A stretch of 14,096 nt of DNA from an uncultured bacterium. GTDB taxonomy: Bacteria; Verrucomicrobiota; Kiritimatiellia; CAIKKV01. The translations under genes and the position numbers were made by a program. The DNA lies in NCBI GenBank assembly GCA_903828035.1, contig CAIKKV010000672.1, forward strand, positions 1-14,096, in the 5' to 3' direction. Under the pieces are notes generated by a model. It did not search any database. It saw only the letters and a program-made list of their open reading frames with translations, and was not told where the DNA came from. How positions within the stretch are numbered: the first letter of the stretch is position 1; each line of letters begins with the position of its first letter. Shown piece after piece: positions 13,770 through 14,096 of the stretch.

Positions 13770-14096
13770 CTAATAAGCGAAGACGGAATACAGGGGAAGG
13801 GGCGTCAGCTTGGCCCGGCCCTTGAGAAACTCGAGCTCGATCAGGACATCGATTTCAACCACCTTGGCGCCGCCCTGCTCCAGGAGTTGCGAGGCGGCCT
13901 TGGCCGTGCCGCCGGTGGCCAGCAGATCGTCGATCAGCAGAACCTTCTCGCCCGGATTCACCGCGTCCACGTGCATGGCGAGCTCAGCCGTTCCGTATTC
14001 CAGCGAGTAGGCCTGGTTGAGGGTCTTGTACGGCAGCTTTCCCTTTTTGCGGATCGGGATCAATCCGGCGTTCAGCCCGTAGGCCACGGCCGAGCC
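13770..14096 (-). CDS. apt: adenine phosphoribosyltransferase, C-terminal part (runs off window)
   Basis: The frame is open to the window end and reads [35 protein letters not shown] split into the Apt blocks [17 protein letters not shown] and [17 protein letters not shown], followed by the PRPP-binding loop [14 protein letters not shown] and ending [10 protein letters not shown]. Apt joins adenine to PRPP to give AMP in purine salvage. All elements of the C-terminal half are present; the catalytic acidic pair D-D precedes the LATGGT loop as expected. Only about 108 residues of the usual 170-180 lie in the window. It points the same way as cbpA but is separated from it by 191 nt. Confidence 0.95.
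   Translation of the reverse strand, partial: GSAVAYGLNAGLIPIRKKGKLPYKTLNQAYSLEYGTAELAMHVDAVNPGEKVLLIDDLLATGGTAKAASQLLEQGGAKVVEIDVLIELEFLKGRAKLTPLPLYSVFAY

Overview
The window is a GC-rich bacterial chromosome segment. It mixes ordinary core genes (mnmE, apt, a YbgC-type thioesterase, an M29 aminopeptidase, an HD-domain phosphohydrolase, a cbpA/cbpM chaperone pair) with accessory genes. Two URO-D-like genes in tandem, an RHS/YD-repeat remnant with the wording DGDMTSDGRFTYEWNAENR, and a short GC-rich dispersed repeat suggest the PVC superphylum, perhaps Kiritimatiellota or Verrucomicrobiota. That placement is inference from gene style, not a phylogeny.

Layout. 1-395 (-): N-terminal part of mnmE. 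452-2744 (+): two tandem paralogues of the URO-D/MtaA-like superfamily. 2809-4698 (+): a three-gene lipoprotein operon (CsgG-like, an unrecognised lipoprotein, DUF799/GNA1162-like). 4730-5379 (+): a ribbon-helix-helix antitoxin and PIN-domain toxin pair. 5428-6959 (+): thioesterase and M29 aminopeptidase, start-stop coupled. 7024-8223 (+): HD-domain protein. 8315-8948 (-): a MntA/HepT-type (MNT-HEPN) toxin-antitoxin pair lying between two copies of a 27-bp repeat. 9050-9928 (+): an RHS core fragment broken at both ends. 9945-11048 (-): an autoinhibited Fic protein with a palindromic operator-like region upstream. 11127-13578 (-): a cbpM-cbpA chaperone operon whose cbpA/dnaJ gene is split by a complete IS630-family element (11847-13008). 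13770-14096 (-): C-terminal part of apt.

The region from 4.7 to 13 kb is rich in toxin-antitoxin and mobile elements: a VapBC-like pair, MntA/HepT, Fic, an RHS relic and an IS. No entirely new multi-gene system stands out. The observations most worth following are these. (1) At five genes that head transcripts (mnmE, the RHH antitoxin, the thioesterase, mntA, fic) a -10-like hexamer lies only 6-7 nt before the start codon, four of them with a -35 hexamer at 17-nt spacing. This predicts leaderless mRNAs, whereas at least two other genes carry Shine-Dalgarno sequences. (2) The IS630 element inserted into a CTAG site, which both splits dnaJ and supplies the transposase stop codon. (3) Three identical half-sites sit upstream of fic. 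(4) Both URO-D-like paralogues lack the usual metal-binding cysteines.
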